NCBI GenBank assembly: GCA_009760855.2
Contig: WPIO01000120.1
Coordinates: 870,001 to 930,000 of the forward strand
DNA length: 60,000 nucleotides
Direction of reading: 5' to 3'
DNA from: Cristatella mucedo
Taxonomy: Eukaryota > Bryozoa > Phylactolaemata > Cristatellidae
The first letter of the stretch is position 1; each line of letters begins with the position of its first letter. Under the pieces are notes generated by a model. The model was not told where the DNA came from, searched no databases, and saw only the letters and a program-made list of their open reading frames with translations. A program made the translations under genes and the position numbers. Positions 47,650 through 58,844 of the stretch are shown in pieces.

Positions 47650-47755
47650 CAATTCATAAAATCTACCCAGGCCCTAAATATATACTGCAGGGCTCGAGTG
47701 AACGAGATCACCCATTTAAGGTGTGCACCTTACACCTTTGCCAAACCAAGGCCGC
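47650..47755 (-). mobile_element. Degenerate SINE, minus strand
   Basis: In plus view: ACTGCAGGGCTCGAGTGAAC, TTTAAGGTGTGCACCTTACA, CCTTTGCCAAACCAAG, the reverse complement of the SINE head with damage around the A box. It directly follows the LINE family 2 end at 47.51-47.65 kb. Confidence 0.6.
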
Positions 47756-47856
47756 CGTATAGAACTGAGCCAGCTCAGCAGTCCACATAGCTAAGTTGAG
47801 ATGCCGCGATTTATGTCTAGTGGCAAACGCAGGCAAGGATTGAAGTGGCAGGATAA

Positions 47857-48108
47857 ATGCGTGGTTTGAGCGCCAAAACAGATTCAAGTCACCGTCTGCA
47901 TGCAGTTGTTGAACAGCTTGTCGAGCTCCAAATACTAGGTAGCCAGGAGCTGGGAAGCAGTGAGCTGCTGAGTAGGCTGAGCAATAAGGAGACTCACTTT
48001 AAACATGGCGGCCGAGAAGGATACTGGCAGTACCAGTATCGTAGCAAGACATATAGGTGCAATAGTTGTGACCACTCTCTAAGAAAATCAACTCACTTGA
48101 AGAAATAA
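47857..48108 (+). other. Unrecognised frame ending in a half zinc-finger-like motif
   Basis: An 83-codon frame ends with YRCNSCDHSLRKSTHLKK. The Y-x-C-x2-C spacing and the S-x-x-L-like part recall a C2H2 finger, but the second His is missing and the frame stops. There are no flanking exons. Probably chance or a degraded finger. Confidence 0.2.
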
Positions 48109-48119
48109 TAACGCATTGC

Positions 48120-51100
48120 AACAATAAGTCTTCAGTAAAAAATGACCAATGCTAGGTTGCTGGTCACCAAGTGTTTTTAAAGAGACCTCGACGACAGCAA
48201 GAAAACACTGACATGCAAGGACTAACTGAGTTTCTTTTAACTAAGCTGGAGTTCTTTCCATAGAAAAAAGAGATGACTAATGGAATTTCTGTGCAAAAAC
48301 AGTAGCTATCAGACTTAGCCTCAAGCAAAAAGAGGATCTCAAAGCGTAGCTGAGTCGCGAGAGCATTGTTGGCAACCATAAATATCCACATTACACATTC
48401 ACTGCCCGATATTGCACAGGATGCAGGTAATTGTAGCCCACTGCCACGTCACATCTGCAATACTAGCGGAATTCAAATAAGTGAAAGCTCACGGAGATTT
48501 TGATTTATTTTCGAACCAATATTTGGATGCTCCCAATGAGGCGACCTCATTTAAAAGGTTACAACAAGAGGGGAGCTACGAGATTTATAATATTAGCTGA
48601 ACCAGCTATCACAATAGGTCACGAATTTTATTCTACGAAAACTGATGATGCACGCAATTCAATACATAAAATTTACAGCCGAGCAGATGACACTTCCCCT
48701 AAACAAAAACATGAACTTGGTATGGAACAAATATCATCGATCTCAAAATTTCTTATTCACACAAGATTGTGATGCAATCACTTAAAAGTACTGGGGCTAG
48801 GCCTCAAAGTTAAGAGCTCTTAAGTTAAAAAATTTGCCAAAAAGTAGCTCAAGATCACTGACAGAATAAAGCTGTCAGTTTTGCCGATAATTGGAGAGCT
48901 CCAGGCTACTGCTGACATCGTTCAGAGGTTTCTCCACCACAGCCGAAAGATCATGCCTAGAAGACAATAACTGAATGTCAGTTATCTGTGCAGCAAAGCC
49001 CATCAGAATTAAGCAACCATGTTTCCTGCACAGATAATGTTAGTTCCTGATTGCTTAAGCTCCCGAATTAGCAAGCAGATGATTCCCTTTAACCTTTAAG
49101 TTTATGGCTAGGGAGTAAGTAACTTAAAATTGAAGTTTCCTTTGAGAATATTGTGAAATTGGCGTTTTGAGGTTCACATTTGGTGAGATCAACAAGAAAT
49201 TGAAAAAGTCAATGTTTAAATATTTGAAATTAAAATATTTTAAGTATTTAGATATCGGTTGTTGTTCTATAATATCGGTTTTGCTGCACACAACTCTATC
49301 TTAGAAGACCCACTGCAACAATACCCTGTTAGGCTTTCGTTTAATTGTATCGTCCTTAGTAACGACATGTACAGTGCAGTATACCTGGTGCAAGCACTTG
49401 GTTTGCTAACCTGAGTAAGCACATATGTCCTTATTGGATGTTTTAGTTTGCTATAGAAATTACTGATCTGGACTTTGACAATTTTTGGCATCACACCTGA
49501 TGAGACCCTGAATAGGAGTTTACAACTTTCAGCCTTGTAATTGCACAGTGAATAGTGGTCTCTGTTGAGCGAAGCATGTCCTAGCTACTTTCACCATCAT
49601 TTTCAGACCTTTGGCTTTTTTACCACACTTTATTATCTTCTTTAAATGTATTCGATGGAAATAGAAGTTTAAAGTTTGCCTTAAGTAGTTGACAAAATAT
49701 ATATTGGTAGTAGTCGAAAACAGCTTACTCATGTGGTATTAAATAGGAAAACGAATTGAATATCACCTCTGTGAATACCACCACAGCCAGAGAATCTTAC
49801 ATAACATCTTTATATTAACCAGAGAAACAAATTTTCTTAGATTAATAACTATTTCCTGCGTCTTTAAACCGAGGGGATTAGGAAAGCTAGGTTTTTACTC
49901 AACCGAAAAATATAAAATCTAACCCCTACGCTTCTTGACTTCTAGTCATCTCAAAGTCCAAGGGCACCAGTTTGAATCCCTTAGGGAATAAAGGTTGGTT
50001 AGTTTGTCCAAAATGCTGCAACCTGTTTCACGCTTTCTTAACAAGCAGCAGTTACTTTGCTCCGTCTGTTTGGCTGAAGTAACATATGGCATTTCTTGCA
50101 CCTTATCAACGTGTTTTATTTGTTCCAGTTTTGTTGGCATGCTCATCTACTCAGGATTCAGTCGAGCTAACTAAGCAGAGATCGTGCTATTCACTTATCC
50201 TGAGGGTCTGCTGTTGTACTATTGCTCGGTGGGCCAAGCATGACACTTTTTTTCGTTTGAATGCTTTTCATTGGCATCATGACGTGTCTGTCACTAATTC
50301 TCGATTACTGCTTCTCTTTTAGCCAGTTTTACAATATCGTTCACAGAGAATTAGTTTTGTAATTGCAATGTTAAACTGAGATTATTACTGGAAATTAGGC
50401 TAAAATGCAGTTTCCAAGAACCTCATAGAGCAACTCATCATTCCTCACAGCTTCTAGCAAGATAATACTGAGGCCATGACCATAGTCTAGGGTTAGCCAG
50501 TGGCCCCTAAGTAAGAGAAGCTTAGTGTCATTAGTACGAAACAGCTTGACGTTAAGGCTCCTAAATCAAATTTAATGTAAACACGCGTCAAAAGCTTAGC
50601 CTACAGATAATGTATGTCACCTTGAACAAATTAGTCACACTAGAGGGAGAAAGAGCGATGTTTTTGCAGGATGAACTAACTGGGGTAAGCTTCCTCTGAA
50701 TGGCGACTTAAAGACAACCGCCGAAGTAAAATTTTCACTTCTTCAGAGAGGATACGAAGAACTCGGCTTTAAACTTCATGATGCTAAGATCAGCAATCTA
50801 GTTTATAAAGTCTTTTTGGGCTGGGGTATTGTAGTGGACGGTTATCTCCTGCAGCACTTCTGAATTTTTCATACGGATTTAAAACTGATTCATCTCTCAC
50901 TCACAATTGCAGCTCTCTTTCAATTCCGATTGTTCTCTCTTCAGATGAGTAATTGCAGGAGCTCAAGGCAGTGATGGATGGAGCAAGGTCGGAACAAGTG
51001 CCAGCAGCTGAACTCTCGCTCATCTAAAACTCAGAATGGTCCACCATGCTGAAGTAGTAGTGGCTACAGCGGTCAGCCCATTCTCACCAGCCCAATTCGA

Positions 51101-51775
51101 GTGAAAGTAAACTTGTCAGCCTATTATTCGTTTTTAAAACAGTACACAATGAAAAGGTAACATTAAAATATAGAATGAATACAATTAGTAACAATATGAT
51201 TAGTTTATTTAACTTCAATACTAATTTTACAGGATAGCCCTTCGAGCAGCAAATGTCAATCTTAGGTTGCATAGTTTTTTGTCGGTGAAACAAAGTACTA
51301 ACCATTTGCTCTATAATCCAAACGAAACGCTATAATGTGTCGTGTAGAGCCCTTATGAGGTGCTTGCATAGATTATCTGATTATATTATCTGATTATCAT
51401 ATATAGATTATCTGACAGATTTTTATTTTATCTGACTCTTTCTTCAGATATTATTCAGCAGGAGCTGATCCGTGTGTCTGACAGATGGTGGTAGCCTCTC
51501 GAAGCCGACTTGGTGGAAATGCACTTTCGTAGGCGGCTGGAAATTGGCCTAATTCAAGAGCTTCTGCATATTTTTTTTATAAAAAACTATTCATGCTAAT
51601 AGAAAGTAGTAATGAGGAAACTATAGAAAACTGCAATGTAGAAAAGCTCAAGAAAAGTGATCGAATTTGCTGCTAAGACTATGCCAGACATTTCTAATCG
51701 AAATTTAGAGATACCTATTCCAAAGTGACCGCTTTAGTTTGTGTGATCAGGATAGCCTCTGTCTCCTAGTTTTTC
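48120..51775. other. No recognised gene
   Basis: Short frames only. A minus-strand stretch at about 48.86-49.08 kb faintly resembles the start of a LINE endonuclease (CAGGAAACATGG, GATGGGCTTTGC on the minus strand), too weak to call. The rest is unrecognised. Confidence 0.45.
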
Positions 51776-51779
51776 AAGG

Positions 51780-52803
51780 ACTTATATAGGTATCCCAGGC
51801 GCATTGCTAAAATGGGTTCGGTCGTACCTTAGGGTATGCCAAGATTGAGCTGCAAATGACTGCTGGACATGCTGGAAGCCATTAAATTAAAGAGTTTATT
51901 ATGTTTAGTTTAGGATTTTCTTAAGTTGATTATCACAACCATCAGCTCGAAATCTAGGTGTCATATTCCAAAGTGACCTCTCGTTAGACGACCACATCAG
52001 CTCCACAGTCAAATCAGCCTATTTTCAGCTTCATAACATTGCTAAAATTAGGGCTTGTTTAGATAATGATACCACGTCCAAGTTGGTCCATGCATTCGTG
52101 ACATCTCGTCTCGACTTCTGCATCTCCCTGCTTACTGGCCTACCGGCATGTGCGATCAGGCGATTGCAGCTGGTGCAAAACTCTGCAGCTAGGCTTGTCT
52201 GTCGTGAGCGTCGCAGTTGCCACATTACTCCACTTCTCGCCGACCTGCACTGGTTACCAGTCAAGCAACGGATTGACTTCAAGGTTTTGTCGCTCACTTT
52301 TAGGTCTCTTCATTCTATGGCTCCAGCCTATCTTTCAGATATACTACCCCATCAGGCAAAGCATCGTACCACTCGCTTTCCGGAATCCAACAGTCTAGAA
52401 ATACCTCGTACAAACCTTAAATTCTTTGGAGACCGTGCATTTAGCTCGTATGCTCCCACAGCCTGGAACTCCCTCCCGACCTGCATCAGAACATCCCCTG
52501 ACCTGACCACATTTAAAAGAAACTTAAAAACATACCTATTTAGGACAGCATTTAGTGGGTCCTTGTGATTCGTCCTCGATGTGCTAATACGTGCTGACAC
52601 TGTTCATGCTGCCACTAACCACATTTGCATGCTGACCCAGTGCATGTAACCCCTAACCATGTTATTCATTTTGTTTGTTTTTCAAGCATGATTTTACTTA
52701 CTATTCTATTGCGTATCACTTTGCAGCAAATGCAAAGCGCCTAGAAAGAGATTAAGTTCTCTAAGGGCGCTTAATCAAGTGCAATATTATTATTATTATT
52801 ATC
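51780..52803 (+). mobile_element. LINE family 1, best-preserved 3' end, plus strand
   Basis: Contains an internally shortened RT segment (ARNLGVIFQSDLSLDDHISS, VKSAYFQLHNIAKIR) followed by an open frame of 161 codons and the 3' UTR. The end is AGCGCCTAGAAAGAGATTAA, then GTTCTCTAAGGGCGCTTAAT and a (TTA)n tail, the expected 3' terminus. Start of homology is near 51.78 kb (KWVRSYL region), with a probable internal deletion around 51.85-51.95 kb. This is the reference copy for all other family 1 pieces here. Confidence 0.9.
52083..52568 (+). pseudogene. LINE reverse transcriptase C-terminal domain, intact frame
   Basis: One uninterrupted frame of 161 codons: VHAFVTSRLDFCISLLTGLP, then RRLQLVQNSAARLVCRE, HITPLLADLHWLPVKQRIDF, SFRSLHSMAPAYLSD-like block, and ending DLTTFKRNLKTYLFRTAFSG. 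This is the conserved C-terminal tail of L2/CR1-type RTs from many invertebrates and fish. The ATG is not a true start, since the frame is the end of a longer ORF2. The lack of stops suggests recent insertion compared with the other copies. Confidence 0.88.
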
Positions 52804-53837
52804 CGCCTAAACGATACCTTAGTAAAGCAAAATTTATTCTTTCGTATCTATTCGGATGAAGTTGAGCTCTGCCCATAGTTACTTATCATAAATTTGTTAC
52901 ATAGCCTTATTCCCGAAGGATGACCCGCGGCTTACAAACTTCAGCAATGGTTGGTGCAATTGAATTATCATTAACTGCACTTAACTTGAAAAGATAAGAA
53001 TAGTTACTTTAGAGAAACCTTCTTTAATAGTCAACTAGGAAGAGTTCACCCTCGTGGTTGGTTTTTCTGTGGTTTCTTTACTTCTGGCTGAACTTCTATG
53101 GCGTCCCTTGGCAGTTTCCCTTCTCACCCAGTGCAGTCTTAATGCACCCAGGCCTCCAGTTATCTCCAATCCGACTAAAATTTTAATTTCTTGGTTACGA
53201 GAATCGTTTCAGTTTGACTGTATAGAATTCGCTAGGAATGTGCTAATGTCTTCAGTTGATGACCTCCAACGATTTTGCGTAATTAAAATCACTGCCTAAG
53301 ACGCATCCCTCCTACTAAGTGTTCGCTTTGTCCAAGTTAACACATATTTTCTATTCTTGCGATATTTGCAGTTTACCTGTTAATGATTAAGAGTAGTTTG
53401 CTTATAACAAGCAAAAGTCTACGATGGCCCTGTTTGCTCTGTGTTTTTGCTCGACGTAGTATGGCGTGTGTACGCTTTTTTCGTCAAAGTGCGATACCGG
53501 AAATATTGTCGGCCCTGGGTAAATCGTTCTCAGGCGAGGAATTAAATAGCCTCTGAATAGGGGCACAGCCACATTAAACTGCTCTTGATGCGGCGTTGGC
53601 ATGGAACGGTGCAACCTTAATAATGCACTCAACGCATTTCAAGAATATAAATTTTGAGAATAGCTGCCCAATTTGCTGCTTTTGAGAAATCACAAACGTA
53701 TGCCTTGCTGTGTTCATCAAGTCGCGTTTAAAGATTCGGTGTGCCTGGAAATTAAAACTAATCTCTTTTGATAATTTCCTAACCATTTCCATAAATAATT
53801 CTACGGAAAATTCTCACATAATAATTGCTGCACTTAC

Positions 53838-53995
53838 CTCGGGGAAGGATCCTTACTGCTATCGTGAGTCGTATCGGGTAGAGAGCTGCCACTGGTCTCT
53901 GGGAGAACGAAGGCCACTAATCCACCAATCAGCGCCGATATGGAGAATATTAAAGGTGCCAATAACTTCTGAGCGTCTCCGTCAACGTACTTGCC
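53838..53995 (-). CDS. SLC22 transporter exon: helix 12 and start of tail
   Basis: It enters in phase 0 as GKYVDGDAQKLLAPLIFSIS, runs through ALIGGLVAFVLPETSGSSLP (the usual helix 12 end followed by PET-x-G-x-x-LP-[DE]-T) and stops at a GTAAGTG donor within an Arg codon. The acceptor (GGTGGTAG) is short of pyrimidines but the phase fits. A possible final exon near 53.55-53.40 kb on the same strand could add a C-terminal tail, but I cannot support it from homology. Confidence 0.8.
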
Positions 53996-56900
53996 CTACC
54001 ACCAGTTAGTCAATATTTGAAATATAGAATATTCTTAGCAAATTGTATATTGGTGCGTTCATATCAATTTCTAAACGCTGCTTAACGTTAAACGTACCGC
54101 ATCGGCAATGAATGGGGCTGATATCGAACCGATTCGGGAGAATGCTGAGCTCACGCCGATTAGGCTATTTCGTAAAACGGTCGGATAGACCTCGGCAGAC
54201 CAAAAGTAAATGATGCAGAACGCCATTGTGATGCCAAATTTGCCAGCCATGTTGAGTGCAATGTACAGCCAGTCGTAGCTGCCACCTAAGAAAATTCACG
54301 TACACCAAACGTTGAAAACGCTCACTGAGATTGTTATTGGTAGTTTCCAGAATCGTCGCGTCAACTCACCTTCTTCTGTAAAGAAAACGAGGAAGAGCCT
54401 GAAACCGCAGCTTAAGCCACCCAGCAGCATTCCAAAGATGTGCGGTCCCTTCCTTCCCAACTTGGAGCTCAAAACAACTGCTAATTCTGCAGGAAATTCC
54501 ACTATTCCACTCAGAATCAAGTTGATGAATATACTTCCACTTAGATTCTTTGCGTCGTATGACAGCCCATAGTAGCACATGGATATGGCCATCCTAGAAA
54601 AAATGAAATGCCTAGACATTTGAAGATGTCGGTGACACGAGCTTTATTGACTAATGTTGAACGATATATGCAATCTCGTTTTTAATAGCATATGCTTGAG
54701 AAGTTGCAGACCACTGCGAGATAGATCTTACATAAGAGGTTATTTTGAAAAATTACTCGCCACTAATATCATTATTATTAATACGTTTTTCAAGACCTTG
54801 AGTATCTACGCTAAAATATGCTATGCTAAAAATAATATTCGATGATTTCCTACTGTGTAACGACGGCTAATATCAGCAGTAACTCAACGCTTCTCATCGA
54901 GATCAACGATCTATACGATCGAGATTGTTATCATAAGAGGTCACACACTCAGATGTTGCACGTGCCTAGATAGAGGGGTTAACATGGAGCTGACCGATTC
55001 TTTGAAGTTGTGCATTCAAATAATTGACTTGAAGGTTCTGGATTTCTCAAATCAAACTTGCCCAAAACAAACTTGCTTGATGGAAAACCTGGTGTAACTC
55101 AAACATTAAATAACCCTAATGATTAGAAGTGAGCTTGGCCTGCATATCTACTGTAGAATATGCGTGAATGTTTGGTCTGTGCTTAATTATTGACATCTTA
55201 ATAGACATTAAATGATATGTTAAGTCATTTACAAATACCACAAGTACCTTAAGCAAACCTCCGGCCGATTTATAGTGCAATACCACATCAAAGTTGGTCT
55301 ATGCATTTGTGACACAGGGTCTCTACTGACTGTCGGCAATACCAGATCTTCTGGTTTGTCTAACAAAGAGCTTACAGTTCATGAAAAACCGTAAAGAAAT
55401 GCCTGCCTGCCGGTTGTGAACGTGGCATTTTCTGCACGAAACCACATTTCGCCGATTTGCACTCGCCTCCACCATCGAGCAGCTCATTGACTTCATGATT
55501 CGGTCCCTTACTATGCGGCTCGGTGGTTTTCAAGCTCTAGTTTACTTATGCAAACTGCTGTTCGACCAGCAATGCATCGTGCCACCATCTTTTCTGGTTC
55601 AAGTAGTTTTTTTTTGCTTGCAACCGGCCACTTATCCTAAAATAACGAACGTTGAGTTCGTACATTTGAAAAAAGCTCATCACGATTCTATCCCCAATAG
55701 GATTCTCTTCTTTGTATGAAGTTTCCTCTTTCTGCTTAGGCGTAGTGACCCTGTGCATGTTGTCTCTGGCATATTTAAATATTCCTCTACAGTATCCTTA
55801 AGTGCCTAAAAGAGATATGGTTCCTCTGGAACGCATACAACTCCTACAATGATTAAATCAATAGCACAACACGTAGAAGAGTACCAAGAAATTTGGCTTG
55901 AACAGAACTGCTTCTCCACATTATTTAATGAAAGGATATTATGGCTTTCTCATAAATATTGCAGATGTTTATCCGATGGAATATTGTATCTACTTATTTA
56001 TGTTGCTGCATAGAATAAACTATATGGCTCCTTGAATTTAAATTCGCTATATATGGCGGTGCATTTAGTAAGAGAAAAACACCTTAAGAGGTTTCATTGC
56101 TATGGTGAAGCTAAAGTTATATCAATGTTTCAGAATGAAATCTTTTTGAAGCCTATTAATTGAGCATAAGACCTATAGCAAAGTGGAATGAGTTAAAGTG
56201 AAAGTTGCACGGCTAATAAAGCACACGTTTGTTACGACTACCTTTATTCGAGCCCATTGTTCATCAAAATACTGACATGAAGATTTGTCTTTTATGACCT
56301 TTAGCACCTATAGGTAAGTATGAATCGAGTTAAACATTTTGTTTTTTGTGAACTTAGTTTGCGGCTATGAACGAGGGCGATAGGTATTTTTGATTCGTTG
56401 GAAAATTTCCTTATTCAATCAGGGTCTTCTCTCAACATCTTGAATTACAGGAAACAAACGGGATGATCCTGGTATTCATATGAAAGCAACGACGCCAGAA
56501 ATGGCAGTTATGTGGATCGCCAAAAATAGTCTCTAGGCTGGTTTATCTAAGACCAGGTCAAGCTGCCCCATAAACAATTGACCGTTCTTAATGTCATTAG
56601 GGTGCAATACTCTTGTTGTTTTTCCTTGAGAGCAAAACTATCTGCAGTATCTCGTGTCATACATTAAGACTTGAGGATAAAAATTGAGATCAAACAAATC
56701 CCACTAAAAACAAACGTATCACATTTGAGTCTAAATTACAAGATAGTCTAGTCATGAACTATTTTGAAAATTTCAGCATCGGGTTGCTTTACTCAATTAA
56801 GCTCATATCGATCGGTCAGTTTGTCTTACATCTCAGATCGATCGGTCAGTCAGTCTTTGCTGCGGGAGATGAAGTCTGGTGGCCATAGCATGCTTACGAC

Positions 56901-57885
56901 AGCGGCTAAGGCTGTAGCTGGCTATACAAACTATCCTTTTAACACCCAGATATTCTTTTTGGCTTTGTGGAGTTACAGACGGAGATAGAGTTTATTGCGT
57001 TACATTGCACCACTTACAATTCAGCTTCTCTTTTTACTTGCTTTTACGCATCTACCAAGCAAAACACTTTAACAACATAAATTGTCAACATTTTAAACGT
57101 ATACGAAAATAAGCATTGGTATACAGATATATACGTCTTTATACTACTTGGAAGTCCATGAGCAATTACTAAAGGCTGTCTAAAGCAACATTTAGGAAAT
57201 GCAATGCTATTGAATTTATCTGTGCAATGTTAATAGCTATTAGTGCGGCCTTAGTTGCTTCTCTATTTGATGGATGAGATTATAACTCATGAATTAAAAT
57301 CATGCTCGATGCTCTTTCCACGTAATACACTATATAATACACATATTACACATCATGTATGGCTATTCGGTAGATTCAAATATTTACATGCAAGATTAAA
57401 GAAGTAACATCAAAGATTTGTACGCAAGGTCAATGATAAGCACAAATAGTAGATTGCCAGTGATCAAATGTGACAGTAAGATATATTTGTCTTAGATAAA
57501 TATTCTGACCATTCTAAGAGAACTGAACTCTGACAAATTTCTTCTTAAATAATATACATCTTAATGTCAAGACGAATAGACATAATAAAAAAGAAACAAA
57601 CAAAATTAGTGAGATGAATACACAACACAACACAGTAAGAGCCTAGCGAAGCTGCCTTACCAGTTAAATATTAGAGCACTAGTTCTTACGAGCAGAACTT
57701 TTGACTTGAAAACCTGTGCCAGACTCGATTTCTGCTTCACATCCATCGAAAGAACTTTATCTTCATCGCAAATGCCGATAGACGGCATGGGGACCCTGTT
57801 GACTTTGAATGCTTGGCGAAGAATTTCCTGGGCAGCTGATGTCCGTCCAATAGAAAGCAGCCATCTTGGAGATTCTTTGACGAGC
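53838..57885 (-). CDS. SLC22-family organic ion transporter (MFS), 5'-partial
   Basis: Four minus-strand exons (57885-57661, 54593-54370, 54285-54098, 53995-53838) join in frame (phases 2, 1 and 0 at the internal junctions). They encode the second half of an SLC22-type transporter of about 12 membrane helices. Visible family marks are ESPRWLLSIGR in the large cytoplasmic loop, CYYGLSYDAKNLSGSIFIN around helix 7, GRKGPH after helix 8, the SAEVYPTVLRN motif at helix 10, and a final helix closing with FVLPETSG. Such proteins move organic cations, anions or zwitterions across the plasma membrane; the substrate cannot be told from this part. Helices 1-6 lie beyond the right edge. The last exon ends in phase 2, so at least one more C-terminal exon is needed. 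The first intron is 3.1 kb and contains transposon debris; the other two are short, about 84 and 102 bp. Confidence 0.85.
54098..54285 (-). CDS. SLC22 transporter exon: helices 10-11
   Basis: Acceptor TTTTCTTAG, donor GTACGT, 188 bp, entering in phase 1 and leaving in phase 0. It encodes GSYDWLYIALNMAGKFGITM, then a helix ending in YFWSAEVYPTVLRNSLIGVS and SAFSRIGSISAPFI. The aromatic-x-AE-hydrophobic-YPT-hydrophobic-RN block is the strongest single SLC22 signature in the window. Confidence 0.9.
54370..54593 (-). CDS. SLC22 transporter exon: helices 7-8
   Basis: Acceptor TTTTTTCTAG, donor GTGAGT, 224 bp. It encodes MAISMCYYGLSYDAKNLSGS and onward through FINLILSGIVEFPAELAVVL, then SKLGRKGPHIFGMLLGG and FTEEG. 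The YYGLS and LSGxVExPA patterns are typical of SLC22 helices 7 and 8. Confidence 0.85.
55265..55600 (+). mobile_element. Strongly decayed LINE family 1 RT fragment
   Basis: AAGTTGGTCTATGCATTTGT matches the KLVHAFVTS region of the copy at 52.08 kb. CGCCGATTTGCACTCGCCT with CATTGACTTCATGATTCGG matches the ADLHWLPVKQRIDF-type stretch. Insertions and stops separate the blocks. It lies in the long intron of the SLC22 gene, antisense to it. Confidence 0.5.
56875..56995 (+). mobile_element. LINE family 2 3' end, plus strand, degenerate
   Basis: GGCTTTGTGGAGTTACAGAC and GGAGATAGAG at the end, with GGCTAAGGCTGTAGCTGGC upstream, align with the family 2 terminus at 46.85-46.98 kb. It lies in the 3.1-kb intron of the SLC22 gene. 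Confidence 0.6.
57661..57885 (-). CDS. SLC22 transporter exon: large intracellular loop
   Basis: On the minus strand the acceptor ATTTATTAG leads into LVKESPRWLLSIGRTSAAQE, the conserved start of the cytoplasmic loop between helices 6 and 7. The exon ends with ALIFNW split at a GTAAGG donor in phase 2. The exon is 225 bp. The Trp codon is completed by the first base of the exon at 54593. Shadow frames cover the same DNA on both strands. Confidence 0.85.
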
Positions 57886-58254
57886 CTAATAAATGTAGGG
57901 AAAGATTTGTATGCACACGGCTTGTATCGATAGACCGGATGAAACGGACTAAGGTCTTAATCCACGGACCGTAGTCACTGCCAGAAAGCAAACCCAAATG
58001 ACTGGACTCTTCTTCTCTCGCCTCGTTCACGCCTGCATCAATCTAACCCGTCCCTAAACCGGTTTCTAAGGCTAAACAAGGCCGTTTATTATTTGTATCC
58101 TGCACCAACTTCTCATCAAGCATGAGATGCCCATACCAGTTAATGCTCACTGTATAAATTGCGAATATATATCGCGGGAAACTGTGAGGCACTGTCCACC
58201 AATGAATAGCAATAATCTATCTACTTGTTTAGGGACCACCTAGGCTAGATGATT

Positions 58255-58840
58255 AGAATGTAATAACAATAATTCACTTGATGAAGCGCCCTCAGAGAAC
58301 TTAATCTCTCTCTAGGCGCTTTACATTTGCTTTAACGTGAAATGCAATTGAATGGTAAGTAAAATCATGCTTGAAAAACAAACGAAATGAATAATATGGT
58401 TGGGGTGACATGCACAGGGTCAGCTTGCAAATGTGGTTAGTGGCAGCATGCACAGTGTCAGCACGCAAAAGCACATCAAGGACGAATCACAGGGACCCAC
58501 TAAATTCTGCCCTAAATAGGTGTGTTTTTAGGTTCCTTTTAAATGTGGTCAGGTCAGGGGATGTTCTGACGCATTTCGGGAGGGAGTTCCAGGCTTTGGG
58601 AGCATATGAACTAAACGCACGGTCTCCAAATGATTTGAGGTTTGCATGAGGTATTTCTAGGCTGTTGGATTCCGAAAAGCGGGTGGTACGATGCTTGGCC
58701 TGATTGGGTAGTATATCTGACAGATAGGCTGGAGCCATAGAATGAAGGGACCTAAAAGTGAGCGACAAAACCGTGAAATCAATCCTTTGTTTGACTGGTA
58801 GCCAGTCGGCGAGAAGAGGAGTAATTTGCATGTTATGTAC
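58255..58840 (-). mobile_element. LINE family 1 3' end, minus strand
   Basis: On the minus strand, an open frame of 114 codons at 58831-58487 (ITPLLADWLPVKQRIDF, NLKSFGDRAFSSYAPKAWNS, TTFKRNLKTHLF) matches the copy at 52 kb but lacks two residues (LH) after LLAD. The 3' UTR and the conserved tail at 58.26-58.33 kb follow. It is 5'-truncated and lies upstream of the SLC22 exon at 57.9 kb, so it sits in an intron or flank of that gene. Confidence 0.88.
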
Positions 58841-58844
58841 GCAA

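Noticed and set aside
48860-49080. LINE endonuclease start on the minus strand
   Set aside because: Resemblance is limited to a few codons in changing frames.
57737-58030. 97-codon minus-strand frame starting MNEAREEESS
   Set aside because: It is another frame across the SLC22 exon at 57885-57661; the exon frame has the family motifs and correct splice phases.
58410-58649. 79-codon plus-strand frame
   Set aside because: It is the antisense shadow of the LINE RT frame on the minus strand.
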